Source of the DNA: Rhizobiales bacterium 32-66-11
GTDB lineage: Bacteria; Pseudomonadota; Alphaproteobacteria; Rhizobiales; Xanthobacteraceae
DNA length: 43,529 nt
Assembly: GCA_002304505.1 (NCBI GenBank)
Contig: NCEH01000014.1
Span: forward strand, 1-43,529
Reading direction: 5' to 3'
Position numbers and translations under genes: made by a program. How positions within the stretch are numbered: position 1 is the first letter of the stretch; every line of letters begins with the position of its first letter. The notes below the pieces were generated by a model. It saw only the letters and a list, made by a program, of their open reading frames with translations, was not told where the DNA came from and made no database searches. This document shows, in pieces, positions 24,906 to 32,809 of the stretch.

Positions 24906-26180
24906 ATGAAATTGGAGGACATGCTCTTGATTGGCACCGCTACTCCCAACCGCATACTCATCTCCGGCGGCGGCATCGGTGGCCTCGCCACCGCCCTCGG
25001 CCTCGCCCGCAAGGGTGTCGCCAGCCTGGTCCTGGAGAAGTCACCCGTGCTCGGCGAGATCGGCGCCGGCATCCAGCTCGGCCCCAATGCCTTCCACTCG
25101 TTCGATGCCCTCGGCATCGGCGACGCCGCGCGGGCGGTGGCGGTCTATATCGACCGGCTGCGTCTGATGGATGCGCTCACCGCCGAGGAGATCACCAGCA
25201 TCATGCTCGACGAGCCGTTCCGCCGGCGATTCGGCAATCCCTATGGCGTGATTCATCGCGGGGATCTCTACGGCGTGCTGTTACACGCCTGCCAGGCGAG
25301 TCCCATGATCGAGCTGCGCACCGGCAGCGAGGTGTTGGGCTATGACCAGGACGACACTGGCGTCACCGCCCGCCTGGCCTGCAGTACCGAGCGGGGGCTT
25401 GCCCTCATAGGCGCCGACGGCCTTTGGTCCAAGGTGCGCCAGCAACTGGTCGGCGACGGCAAGCCGCGGGTATCGGGCCACACCACTTACCGCTCTGTGA
25501 TCCCCACAGCGCAGATGCCGGAGGATCTGCGCTGGAACGCCGCCACCTTATGGGCAGGGCCGAAGTGCCACATCGTGCATTACCCTTTGTCGGGCTGGAA
25601 GGTGTTCAACCTGGTCGTCACCTGCCACAACGACGCGCCGGAGCCGGTTGCCGGCAAGCCCGTGACCGCCGAAGAGGTGATGCAGGGTTTCACCCGTGTC
25701 CACGAGCGGGCACAAAAAATCATCCGTCATGGCACCGACTGGAAGCAATGGGTGCTGTGCGATCGCGACCCAGTGGAAAACTGGACCGAAGGCCGCGTCG
25801 CGCTGCTGGGCGACGCCGCCCATCCCCAACTGCAATATTTCGCCCAGGGTGCCTGTATGGCCATGGAAGATGCCGTGGCCCTCGCCCATTGCGTGGAAAG
25901 CCATCCCAGTGATCTGGAGGCGGCTCTGAAAGCCTACCAGCAGCTCCGGGCATTGCGCACAGCGCGGATCCAGCTCCAGTCGCGGGCCATCGGCGAGCAC
26001 ATCTACCACCCTGGCGGCGCCCATGCGGCGTTGCGCAACACCATCATGCGGTCCTACACCTCCACGGATTGGTACGACGCTGTGGAGTGGCTTTATGGCG
26101 GCAACGGCCTTAGCAGCGGGGCCGGCTCGGTGGGCGGGAAGGTGCATCCACCGGTGGAACCGGCGCTGCGTGCCGGCTGA
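24906..26180 (+). CDS. mhbM: 3-hydroxybenzoate 6-monooxygenase (FAD)
   Basis: Up to 424 residues. Group A flavoprotein monooxygenase converting 3-hydroxybenzoate, NADH and O2 to gentisate. FAD-binding GGGIGGLATALGLARKGV near the N-terminus, the second FAD motif GDAAHPQLQYFAQGACMAMEDA (about 302-323), and the C-terminal pattern YTSTDWYDAVEWLYGGNGL match 3-hydroxybenzoate 6-hydroxylases. Three starts are possible. ATG 24906 lies before the GGAGG (24914-24918). ATG 24921 is only two bases after it. TTG 24927 has the best spacing to it (8 bases) and would give a 417-residue protein beginning just before the first beta strand. Last gene of the mhbDHIM-like operon. Its presence fixes the operon input as 3-hydroxybenzoate and not only gentisate. 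Confidence 0.92.
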   Translation: MKLEDMLLIGTATPNRILISGGGIGGLATALGLARKGVASLVLEKSPVLGEIGAGIQLGPNAFHSFDALGIGDAARAVAVYIDRLRLMDALTAEEITSIMLDEPFRRRFGNPYGVIHRGDLYGVLLHACQASPMIELRTGSEVLGYDQDDTGVTARLACSTERGLALIGADGLWSKVRQQLVGDGKPRVSGHTTYRSVIPTAQMPEDLRWNAATLWAGPKCHIVHYPLSGWKVFNLVVTCHNDAPEPVAGKPVTAEEVMQGFTRVHERAQKIIRHGTDWKQWVLCDRDPVENWTEGRVALLGDAAHPQLQYFAQGACMAMEDAVALAHCVESHPSDLEAALKAYQQLRALRTARIQLQSRAIGEHIYHPGGAHAALRNTIMRSYTSTDWYDAVEWLYGGNGLSSGAGSVGGKVHPPVEPALRAG

Positions 26181-26352
26181 CGGGCCGCGCGGCACCGGAC
26201 GCGTTCCGGATCCGCCTTCCGCCCCATGGGCGGACATCAGCGCAGCGGACCAAACGGCGGGTGCCGTTTCCGACATGATGACGGTGCCGTGGGACGTGCT
26301 GCGAGAGCGTTTCCGCGCTTGATTGAATCGTTGGGGATTCCCGCAAGCGTGA

Positions 26353-26644
26353 GATTTTGATCCGCCATCACATCGACCCGCGCCTCGCAGGTGCGGGCGA
26401 GTTGCCGCGACGAATACGTGCCCCGGGTGTAGCCATAGAGACGCAGCGCCACGATCATGCCGGGATGGTCGGTCGGGTAGCCCCGTTCCTCGATGTGCAT
26501 GTCGAAGATGGCCGAGAGATCGAGGCCCTCCCACACCGCGTCTAAAACGAAATGCGCATGGTGACCTGACGGCACAAAATCATGCACCGAAGCCGGTAGA
26601 AGCCAGCTTTGGTCCACATCCCACGAGCGACACGTCTTGGCCAT
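26353..26644 (-). pseudogene. IS1182-type transposase remnant (N-terminal third)
   Basis: From ATG 26644 the minus strand encodes about 97 residues typical of an IS1182-family transposase N-terminus: MAKTCRSWDVDQSWLLP, HHAHFVLDAVWEGLDLSAIF, EERGYPTDHPGMIVALRLYGYTRGTYSSRQLARTCEARVDVMA. Homology ends there. The frame runs on to 26237 through sequence unrelated to transposases, and the catalytic DDE domain is absent. No terminal inverted repeats could be paired. The flanking 26230-26352 contains a GAGCGTTTCCGCGCTTGATT stretch resembling dispersed Rhizobiales intergenic repeats. The 250 bases between 26645 and the terminator at 26898 hold no recognisable gene. Confidence 0.75.
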
Positions 26645-26897
26645 GTGTCAGTGAATCACGAGCTGACGCACCGTCGATCCCATGACTCGGACCGGCTCCT
26701 AGCACCGCCCCGCGTCATCACCGACATCTTCGCGCCCCTGCCCCCGCCGGTCGCGCTCGCGTCCGAGGGCGGGATCAATGCCAAGTCGCGCACAATAGCC
26801 ACTGTGAGGCCCGCCACGGCATCCTCTGTTCTGCCGTCTACATCCGCGCGACCGTGCCCGAGCGCGTTCATCCACGAGTCTTGAGCCATGACGGTAC

Positions 26898-26932
26898 AAA
26901 AAAGAACGCCGCGGGCAAAGCGCGCGGCGTTC
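26898..26932 (-). terminator. intrinsic terminator of the ACAD-ALDH-MFS operon
   Basis: On the minus strand: GAACGCCGCG, nine-base loop, CGCGGCGTTC, then TTTTTT (26903-26898). A ten-base-pair stem plus U-run directly after the MFS stop at 26940 makes a classical Rho-independent terminator. Confidence 0.88.
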
Positions 26933-26939
26933 ATGAGGG

Positions 26940-28379
26940 TCACTGCTGGGCAGGCTGCATTGCCGCCAAGGGCAGAGGCGGTTCCGTCGGTCGTGACTGC
27001 AGCTGGTCGGTGGCGCCGGTGTCCTCGCGCAGCGAACGGGCCGCCCACAGATAGTGTAGGCCCGCCCACACCAAGAACACGGTGAAGCAGCTCATGCTCA
27101 GGCGGATGCCGGAGGCCGCGGCGGCGCCACAGGCGGAGGCCTGCGCCGCCGCCGGCCCGGCACACACGACAAGATAGGCGCCGGTTCCGGTGAAGGCGTG
27201 GCTCGCCAGTGTATCGCTGACGAAGCCGATGGCGGCCGGCCCGAGCCCATGGCCGATGAGGCTCATCACCAGCAGCACCACCGCGGTGGAGGAGGCACGC
27301 ATGCGCGGATGCACGGCGGCGTGGACCACCGCGAATGTGGGCCCGTTCCAGGACATCACGAGCACCAGGAACAGGAAGATTCCTGCGATGGCCAAAGCTT
27401 CGTTATTCTGGGCGAAGGCAAAATAGGCCACCGGCGCTCCCAGCACGCTGGCGAAACCCGGCACCCAAGAATACCAGCGCTTGTCGCGGTGGGCGAGCAG
27501 ATCGGACAGGTAGCCGCCGAGGGCGATGCCGATGAAGCCGCCTACCCCAACGGTGATGCCGAACGTGTAGCCGGCCTGCAGCAGGTTCATGCCGAAGATG
27601 CGGCCGAGATAGATCGGGATGAACTGGTTGATGGCCTGGAGACCGAAGGCACCGATGGCGGTCCCGATGATCATGTGTCGCGCCGCGCGCTTCGCCCACA
27701 GTCGCCGGAGCACCTCACTGAAGGGCGGAACGGTGGCGGAGGCATGGCCGGCGGCACCGTCATAACGCCCGCGTACAGGCTCACGCAGGGTGAGAACGGC
27801 GAGAATGCCGAGCAAGATACCGGGCAGACCGAGGATGATGAAGGCGTAACGCCAGCCGAAAGTTTGCGCCAGCCAGCCGCCGCCGAAAGCCGCCGCGAGC
27901 ACGCCCAGGGGCACGCCGAGGGCGTAGATCGCGAGCGCCGTGGCGCGCCGGTGTGGCGGGAACTGATCGCCGATCAGCGAATGGGCGGCGGGGGTACAGC
28001 CGGCCTCTCCGATGCCCACGCCGGCGCGGAACAGGACCATCTGCCAGAAATTGGCCGCCATGCCGCACAGGGCCGCAAACGCCGACCAGATGATGATGCA
28101 CACCGAAATGAGCCGCACCCGGTGAGCTCGTTCCGCCAGGCGCCCGAGGGGCAGCCCAGCCACAGTGTAGATGAGGGCGAAGGCGAGTCCGCCGAGCAGC
28201 CCCACCTGGAAGTCCGAAAGGCCAAGTTCCGCCTTGATGGGCCGCGCCAACACCGCGATCACGATCCGATCAAGGAAACTGCACGCATAGACTAGAACCA
28301 GCAAGACCAAAAGCCAGACCTTGTACAGGGCGGACGTCTCCTCGAACGCGGGGCGTGGCGCCTCCATATCCTCTTTCAT
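26940..28379 (-). CDS. MFS transporter, spinster-like family
   Basis: 479 residues, about 12 membrane helices. First helix: KVWLLVLLVLVYACSFLDRIVIAVLARPIKAELGLSDFQVGLLGGLAFALIYTVAGLPLGRLAERAHR, which carries the D-R-x3-A/N and motif-A-like features of spinster-type MFS proteins. It then has GVGIGEAGCTPAAHSLIGDQFPPHRRATALAIYALGVPLG. Such transporters accompany aromatic and steroid catabolic genes in alphaproteobacteria, so uptake of the pathway substrate is likely. ATG 28379 has a strong GGGAGGAAG site; upstream in-frame codons are not conserved. A cysteine/alanine-rich loop (about 430-450, VVCAGPAAAQASACGAAAASG) before the last helix is unusual. Third gene after an acyl-CoA dehydrogenase and an aldehyde dehydrogenase on the same strand, with the terminator directly after it. 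Confidence 0.87.
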   Translation of the reverse strand: MKEDMEAPRPAFEETSALYKVWLLVLLVLVYACSFLDRIVIAVLARPIKAELGLSDFQVGLLGGLAFALIYTVAGLPLGRLAERAHRVRLISVCIIIWSAFAALCGMAANFWQMVLFRAGVGIGEAGCTPAAHSLIGDQFPPHRRATALAIYALGVPLGVLAAAFGGGWLAQTFGWRYAFIILGLPGILLGILAVLTLREPVRGRYDGAAGHASATVPPFSEVLRRLWAKRAARHMIIGTAIGAFGLQAINQFIPIYLGRIFGMNLLQAGYTFGITVGVGGFIGIALGGYLSDLLAHRDKRWYSWVPGFASVLGAPVAYFAFAQNNEALAIAGIFLFLVLVMSWNGPTFAVVHAAVHPRMRASSTAVVLLVMSLIGHGLGPAAIGFVSDTLASHAFTGTGAYLVVCAGPAAAQASACGAAAASGIRLSMSCFTVFLVWAGLHYLWAARSLREDTGATDQLQSRPTEPPLPLAAMQPAQQ

Positions 28380-28405
28380 GTTGCTTCCTCCCGAATGGTT
28401 GGGAT

Positions 28406-28420
28406 GGTGCGAGTCGCACC
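28406..28420. promoter_or_regulatory. 15-bp perfect palindrome upstream of the MFS gene
   Basis: GGTGCGA-G-TCGCACC, 27 bases upstream of the MFS start, with a run of nine T (nine A on the coding strand) at 28432-28440. It could be an operator, an mRNA hairpin in the 222-bp gap between aldehyde dehydrogenase and MFS genes, or a processing site. It does not match the TetR-type sites found elsewhere in the window. Confidence 0.4.
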
Positions 28421-28601
28421 CTCTCCTATTGTTTTTTTTTGGATTCCGAAGGGGACACTGGCCTGCGTCTCCTTCGGTTCGTTCGTGACTGATGCCCGCT
28501 GCGCCAGACGTCGGCCGTCGCGGGGACCGTTTCGCCGTGGCGCCGCGTGAATTTGACCCGACGTCATGCGGCAAAGCCATGGCCCGCGGGCGTTGGCAAA
28601 T

Positions 28602-30029
28602 CTAAAATGGATATGTCCGCCGGCCCTGCTGGATGGTGACCCACTTGGTTTCGGTCATCTCCTCCATGGACCACTGGCCGCCCTCACGGCCCATGCCGGA
28701 ATCCTTGACGCCGCCGAACGGCGCATGGGGATTGTCCTCGATGGTGGAGCTGTTGACGTGCACCACCCCCGCCTCCAGGTGGCGCGCGAAGTGGAGCGCC
28801 TTGTCGAGGCTGCGCGTGAGCACGGCGGAGGACAGGCCGTAGCAACTGTCGTTCGCAAGAGCGAGGGCGTGGCTGGCGTCGCGGGCCTTGATGACCGACG
28901 CGACCGGACCGAACAACTCGTCCTTGAAGACGGACATCTCGCGCGTTACATCGGCGAGCACTGTCGGCTCGAAGAAGTTGCCCTTGTGGCGGCCGCCGCA
29001 CATGAGCCGTGCCCCGCCCTTGACCGCGGTCGCCACGGCATCGGCGATGAACGCGCATTGAGAGGCACGGATGAGCGGGCCGATCACTGTATCCGGCTGG
29101 CGCGGGTCGCCCATTTTCAACTGCCGGACCTTAGCCACGAAGCGGTCGAGAAAGGCCTCATAGACCGCCTCATCCACGATGATGCGCGAGCCGGCCATGC
29201 AGATCTGGCCCTGATGGATGAAAATGCCGAAGGCCGCCGTCTCCACGGCATAATCGAGGTCCGCATCGTCTAGCACGATCACCGGGCTCTTGCCGCCCAT
29301 CTCCAGGGTGATCTTCTTGCCCATCCGCGCGCATTCCACCGCTAGGAAGCGACCAACACGGGTCGAACCGGTGAACGAGATCATCTTTACTCGCGGGTCG
29401 GAAAGCAGGACGCCGCCGAGAATGGCACCGTCGCCGGACACCACGTTCAGCACCCCCGGCGGCAGTCCGGCCGCCTGGAAAACCGCCGCCGCCTTCAGGG
29501 CGATCATGGAGGTCTCCTCGGACGGCTTCATCACCACCGTATTGCCGGCAGCGATGGCCATGCACACCTTCTTGGTGCCGAGCAGCAATGGATAATTGAA
29601 CGGCGCGATGGCGCCGATGACACCCAACGGCCGTCTGAGGGTAAAAGACAGGCAGCCTGGCGCATCGGAGGGGATGACATGGCCGAAGATGCGCCGGGCT
29701 TCGCCCGATGCCGAGCGTAGCATGGATGCCGTGAACTCCACCTCGAAGCACGCCTTGCCGAAAGTGGAGCCCGCTTCGTCGATGAGCAGATCCACCAGTT
29801 CCGCGCGGTGTTGCTCCAGCGCATCGGCCATGCGGATGAGGATGAGCTCGCGCTCGGCCGCCAGCGTCTCGCCCCAGGATGCGAAGGCCGCGTCGGCGGC
29901 GTCGATGGCGCGCACCATATCCTGAGGCCGGCTCATGGGCACCTGGCCGATGGTGCCGCCGGTGGCTGGGTTGACGACCGCCATTTGTGGGGCGTCGGTT
30001 TCGGCGAAAGCGCCGTTGATGAAACTCAT
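28602..30029 (-). CDS. NAD(P)-dependent aromatic aldehyde dehydrogenase (vanillin/benzaldehyde dehydrogenase type)
   Basis: 475 residues, full length and intact. Asn144 (IAPFNYPLLLGTKK), Glu243 (TLEMGGKSPVIVLDDADLD) and catalytic Cys277 (HQGQICMAGSRIIV) are all present. The C-terminal NSSTIEDNPHAPFGGVKDSGMGREGGQWSMEEMTETKWVTIQ resembles benzaldehyde and vanillin dehydrogenases. It oxidises an aromatic aldehyde to the benzoate. In this island it is the natural partner of the hydratase/lyase at 7217, whose product would be an (3-)hydroxybenzaldehyde, and so links the side-chain pathway to 3-hydroxybenzoate 6-monooxygenase. ATG 30029 follows GGAGAGGAACCC. It is second in the minus-strand operon after an acyl-CoA dehydrogenase (117-base gap). 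Confidence 0.88.
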   Translation of the reverse strand: MSFINGAFAETDAPQMAVVNPATGGTIGQVPMSRPQDMVRAIDAADAAFASWGETLAAERELILIRMADALEQHRAELVDLLIDEAGSTFGKACFEVEFTASMLRSASGEARRIFGHVIPSDAPGCLSFTLRRPLGVIGAIAPFNYPLLLGTKKVCMAIAAGNTVVMKPSEETSMIALKAAAVFQAAGLPPGVLNVVSGDGAILGGVLLSDPRVKMISFTGSTRVGRFLAVECARMGKKITLEMGGKSPVIVLDDADLDYAVETAAFGIFIHQGQICMAGSRIIVDEAVYEAFLDRFVAKVRQLKMGDPRQPDTVIGPLIRASQCAFIADAVATAVKGGARLMCGGRHKGNFFEPTVLADVTREMSVFKDELFGPVASVIKARDASHALALANDSCYGLSSAVLTRSLDKALHFARHLEAGVVHVNSSTIEDNPHAPFGGVKDSGMGREGGQWSMEEMTETKWVTIQQGRRTYPF

Positions 30030-30146
30030 GGGTTCCTCTCCTGTCCCGCGGGCCGTGCCGTTCACCTTCGTCGCGCGTTCTCGTCGCACAATCGCTCAGG
30101 CGGATCGGTGGGCGCCTTGTCGTTGTTCAGCTTAGAAGGGCCGGCG

Positions 30147-31295
30147 TCAGAGGGTGCGCGCGATGATCTCCTTCATGGTCTCGTTGGACCCGCCATATAT
30201 TTTCTGCACTCGCGCATCCACATAGAGCTGGGCGATAGGGTATTCGAGCATGTAGCCGTAGCCGCCGAAGAATTGCAGGCAAGTATCCACGATCTCGCAC
30301 TGCTTCTGACTGCACCACCACTTGGCCATTGCGCTGGTCGCCGGATCCACCTCCTCGCCAGCCGCCAGCTTCATGATGAGCTGGTCCACGAAGGTGCGGG
30401 AGACGCGGGCCTCGGTGAGGCATTCGGCCAATCGAAAGCGCGTGTTCTGGAAGCCAAAGAGGGTCTGATTGAACATCTCGCGCTGCTTGGTGTAGTCCAC
30501 CGCCAATTCGATAGCGCGTTCGGCTGAGGCGACCGCTGTGAGGGAGATGGCAAGGCGCTCGCGGGTGAACACTTTCATCAGGTTCCCGAAGGCATTGCCC
30601 TCGACTTCGCCGAGCAGATTTTCGGCCGGCACGCGCAGATCTTCCAGGAAGACCTCACAATTGTCGAGACTGCCCTGGCCGATCTTCTCCAGGTTGCGAC
30701 CCACGTTGAAGCCCGGCCACTTGGTTTCAGCCAGGAACAGCGACAGGCCTTTCGCGCCTTCACCGCCGGTGCGGGCGGCGATCACTGCGATGTCGGCCTG
30801 CCTCCCCAAGGTTACGAAGGTCTTGCTTCCGTTGATGATGTAGCTGTCACCGTCACGGCGGGCGGTGGTGCGAATGGTTTTCACATCACTGCCGGAGCCG
30901 GGCTCGGTGGCGCACACCGCCACCACATTTTCGCCGGTGGCGAGCTTGGGCATCCAGTTCAGGCGTTGCGCCTGGGTTGCGCTGTGCAGCAGCAGGTGTG
31001 GTCCACCGACGCTGCCAGGGACAAAGCCGAAGGCCGTGTCCACCACGCGCACCTGTTCTTCCATGATCACGGCCTCATGGGCAAACGTGCCGCCACCACC
31101 ACCGTATTCGGTGGGCACGCTAGCGCACAAGAGGCCGAGTTCACCCGCCTTCAACCACACTTCACGGTCGATGATCTTGTTCTTCTTCCATTTTTCCGCA
31201 TAGGGCGCGACTTCGGTTTCGAAGAAACGCCGGGCAGTCTCGCGCACCAAGGCGAGTTCCTCATTCATCCAGGGAGAGGTGTAAGGGGCCGACAT
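30147..31295 (-). CDS. acyl-CoA dehydrogenase
   Basis: 382 residues, a regular single-chain-size acyl-CoA dehydrogenase distinct from the pair at 10260-12612. Features: AVCATEPGSGSDVKTIRTTARRDGDSYIINGSKTFVTLG (FAD region), LEDLRVPAENLLGEVEGNAFGNLMKVFTRERLAISLTAVASAERAIELAVDYTKQREMFNQTLFGFQNTRF, and CLQFFGGYGYMLEYPIAQLYVDARVQKIYGGSNETMKEIIARTL. The IYGGSNE segment shows that the catalytic base is not at the MCAD position, as in long-chain/isovaleryl-type members. ATG 31295 has AAAAGGAATAGGC ahead. First gene of the minus operon ending at 26940. A TetR-type palindrome (site B) lies 85 bases upstream. It offers a second alpha,beta-desaturation step, perhaps for a branched or different-length acyl chain. 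Confidence 0.88.
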   Translation of the reverse strand: MSAPYTSPWMNEELALVRETARRFFETEVAPYAEKWKKNKIIDREVWLKAGELGLLCASVPTEYGGGGGTFAHEAVIMEEQVRVVDTAFGFVPGSVGGPHLLLHSATQAQRLNWMPKLATGENVVAVCATEPGSGSDVKTIRTTARRDGDSYIINGSKTFVTLGRQADIAVIAARTGGEGAKGLSLFLAETKWPGFNVGRNLEKIGQGSLDNCEVFLEDLRVPAENLLGEVEGNAFGNLMKVFTRERLAISLTAVASAERAIELAVDYTKQREMFNQTLFGFQNTRFRLAECLTEARVSRTFVDQLIMKLAAGEEVDPATSAMAKWWCSQKQCEIVDTCLQFFGGYGYMLEYPIAQLYVDARVQKIYGGSNETMKEIIARTL

Positions 31296-31379
31296 GCCTA
31301 TTCCTTTTGAGCTGAGCGCGGTGCCGGGCTTTCCGCCGCCGCGCGGCAAGAGCCCCCTGACCATCCCAAACTATAATCT

Positions 31380-31393
31380 ACCAACTAACCGGT
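31380..31393. promoter_or_regulatory. TetR-type operator candidate, site B (ACCAACTAACCGGT)
   Basis: Matches 11 of 14 positions of the shared ACCGACTAGTCGGT form and shares the right flank CGGTTGG with site C. It lies 85 bases upstream of the acyl-CoA dehydrogenase start, in the 151-bp gap after the FAD monooxygenase gene, inside a locally AT-rich segment (CTATAATCTA ahead). It is placed to control the acyl-CoA dehydrogenase-aldehyde dehydrogenase-MFS operon. Confidence 0.5.
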
Positions 31394-31446
31394 TGGCAAT
31401 TTTATCCCTGCGAGCCCACACCGGTTTCGCCCGCGGCGATGCGTTG

Positions 31447-32649
31447 TCAGACGGCGACCGCGTTCACGTCATAGGTGAACAACCATTCGTAGCGGTTGAG
31501 GATCGCCGCGCGGCTCCATTCCTGGTCCACATAAGCTTGGGCCCCGGCCTCGGTTGCGAGCGCCGGATTGTGGAAGCGCTCGGTATTGGCGGCGGCGCCC
31601 ATCACTTTACGGGCGGTCACGTCGAGGCGTGCTGCCTCGTAGCGCAACAGCGCTTCGGGGATATCGTCGCGATGGGCTTCGAGGCTGCGGCCCAACACCA
31701 CCGCATCCTCCAGCGCCATCACCGCGCCCTGGGCCAGGAACGGCAGCGTAGGATGGCAGGCATCGCCCAGCAGGGTGACGCGGCCACGGCTCCAGGCGCT
31801 CATCGGCGGGCGGCCCATGAGCGCCCATTTGAACAGCGACGGCGCATTCCCGATCATGGCCTGGATATCCGGATGCCAGCCAACGAAATCAGCTTTGCAT
31901 TCGGCGAGCGTGCCTTCCGCATTCCAGGATTCAATGAGCCAGTCGCTGCGCTCGACCGTGGCGACGAAATTCATCAACCTTCCGCCGCGCAGGGGATAGC
32001 ACACCACGTGGGCGCCGGGACCAACCCAATTGGTGGCCACCGGCCGCGTCATGGCCTGTGGCAGACGCTCCATGGGAATGACGCCGCGCCAGGCCATCAT
32101 GCCGGAAAATTGCGCCTTGCTCTCACCCCACATGGCTTGGCGGATACGCGAGTGCACGCCATCGGCGCCGATCAGTGCATCACCGCTCACACGGGTGCCA
32201 TTCTCCAGGATGAGGGTGACCGCGTCATCATTCTGCTCGCAGCCGGCCACGCGCGCCCCCAGATGCAGCGCATCCGGCTTCAGCGCCGTCACCGCGTCCA
32301 CTAAGACCTGGAGCAGATCGGGCCGGAACACGGTGAGATAGGGAAAGCCGTAGCGCTCCTCCGCCTCGCGTCCGAGATCGAACAGCTTCCAGCTTTGGCC
32401 GGTGTTCCAGAGCCGGATTTCCTTGCCGTCGGCATTGCTGGACAGGGCCTTTAGAGCCTCGAACACGCCGAGGCTGTTCAGCGCGCGGTTGCCGTTGGGG
32501 CTGATCTGCACGCCCGCCCCCACCTCGCGGAAGGCGTCGGCCTGTTCGTAGATCTCCACATCGAAGCCGCGTTGCAGCAACGACAGGGCCGCTGCCATGC
32601 CGCCGATGCCGCCGCCAGCAATGAGAATGCGGGCTGTCTTCAGTCCCAT
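31447..32649 (-). CDS. FAD-dependent monooxygenase, salicylate/3-hydroxybenzoate hydroxylase-like
   Basis: 400 residues. Group A flavoprotein monooxygenase: ARILIAGGGIGGMAAALSLLQRGFDVEIYEQ (ADP-binding), VSGDALIGADGVHSRIRQ (DG motif) and GRVTLLGDACHPTLPFLAQGAVMALEDAVVLGRSLE (GD motif). The C-terminus NRYEWLFTYDVNAVAV is typical of salicylate-hydroxylase-like members. It hydroxylates an aromatic acid ring with NAD(P)H and O2. It is not a copy of the mhbM-type enzyme at 24906 (different substrate-domain and C-terminal sequence), so another hydroxybenzoate is probable. ATG 32649 has GGAAGAGAGAC ahead. It is last in the order FAH hydrolase, cupin dioxygenase, monooxygenase; a 160-base gap separates it from the dioxygenase. 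Confidence 0.87.
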   Translation of the reverse strand: MGLKTARILIAGGGIGGMAAALSLLQRGFDVEIYEQADAFREVGAGVQISPNGNRALNSLGVFEALKALSSNADGKEIRLWNTGQSWKLFDLGREAEERYGFPYLTVFRPDLLQVLVDAVTALKPDALHLGARVAGCEQNDDAVTLILENGTRVSGDALIGADGVHSRIRQAMWGESKAQFSGMMAWRGVIPMERLPQAMTRPVATNWVGPGAHVVCYPLRGGRLMNFVATVERSDWLIESWNAEGTLAECKADFVGWHPDIQAMIGNAPSLFKWALMGRPPMSAWSRGRVTLLGDACHPTLPFLAQGAVMALEDAVVLGRSLEAHRDDIPEALLRYEAARLDVTARKVMGAAANTERFHNPALATEAGAQAYVDQEWSRAAILNRYEWLFTYDVNAVAV

Positions 32650-32809
32650 GGTCGTCTCTCTTCCTGAAGATTGTCAGATTGCGGCGCCAGAGCGGGCGCC
32701 GAGCAAGCGATGTTCGCTCGACTTCACGCCGGACCGCATGAGCGGCGCCCCTCCTACGCGGCCATGCGGGGCCGGTTCCCGCTCATAAAATACGTATTAA
32801 TTCAAAGTC

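Noticed and set aside
26656..27165. Minus-strand open frame of 169 codons overlapping the end of the MFS gene and its terminator
   Set aside because: It runs through the intrinsic terminator hairpin and the MFS C-terminus in another frame, has no family resemblance and no ribosome site.
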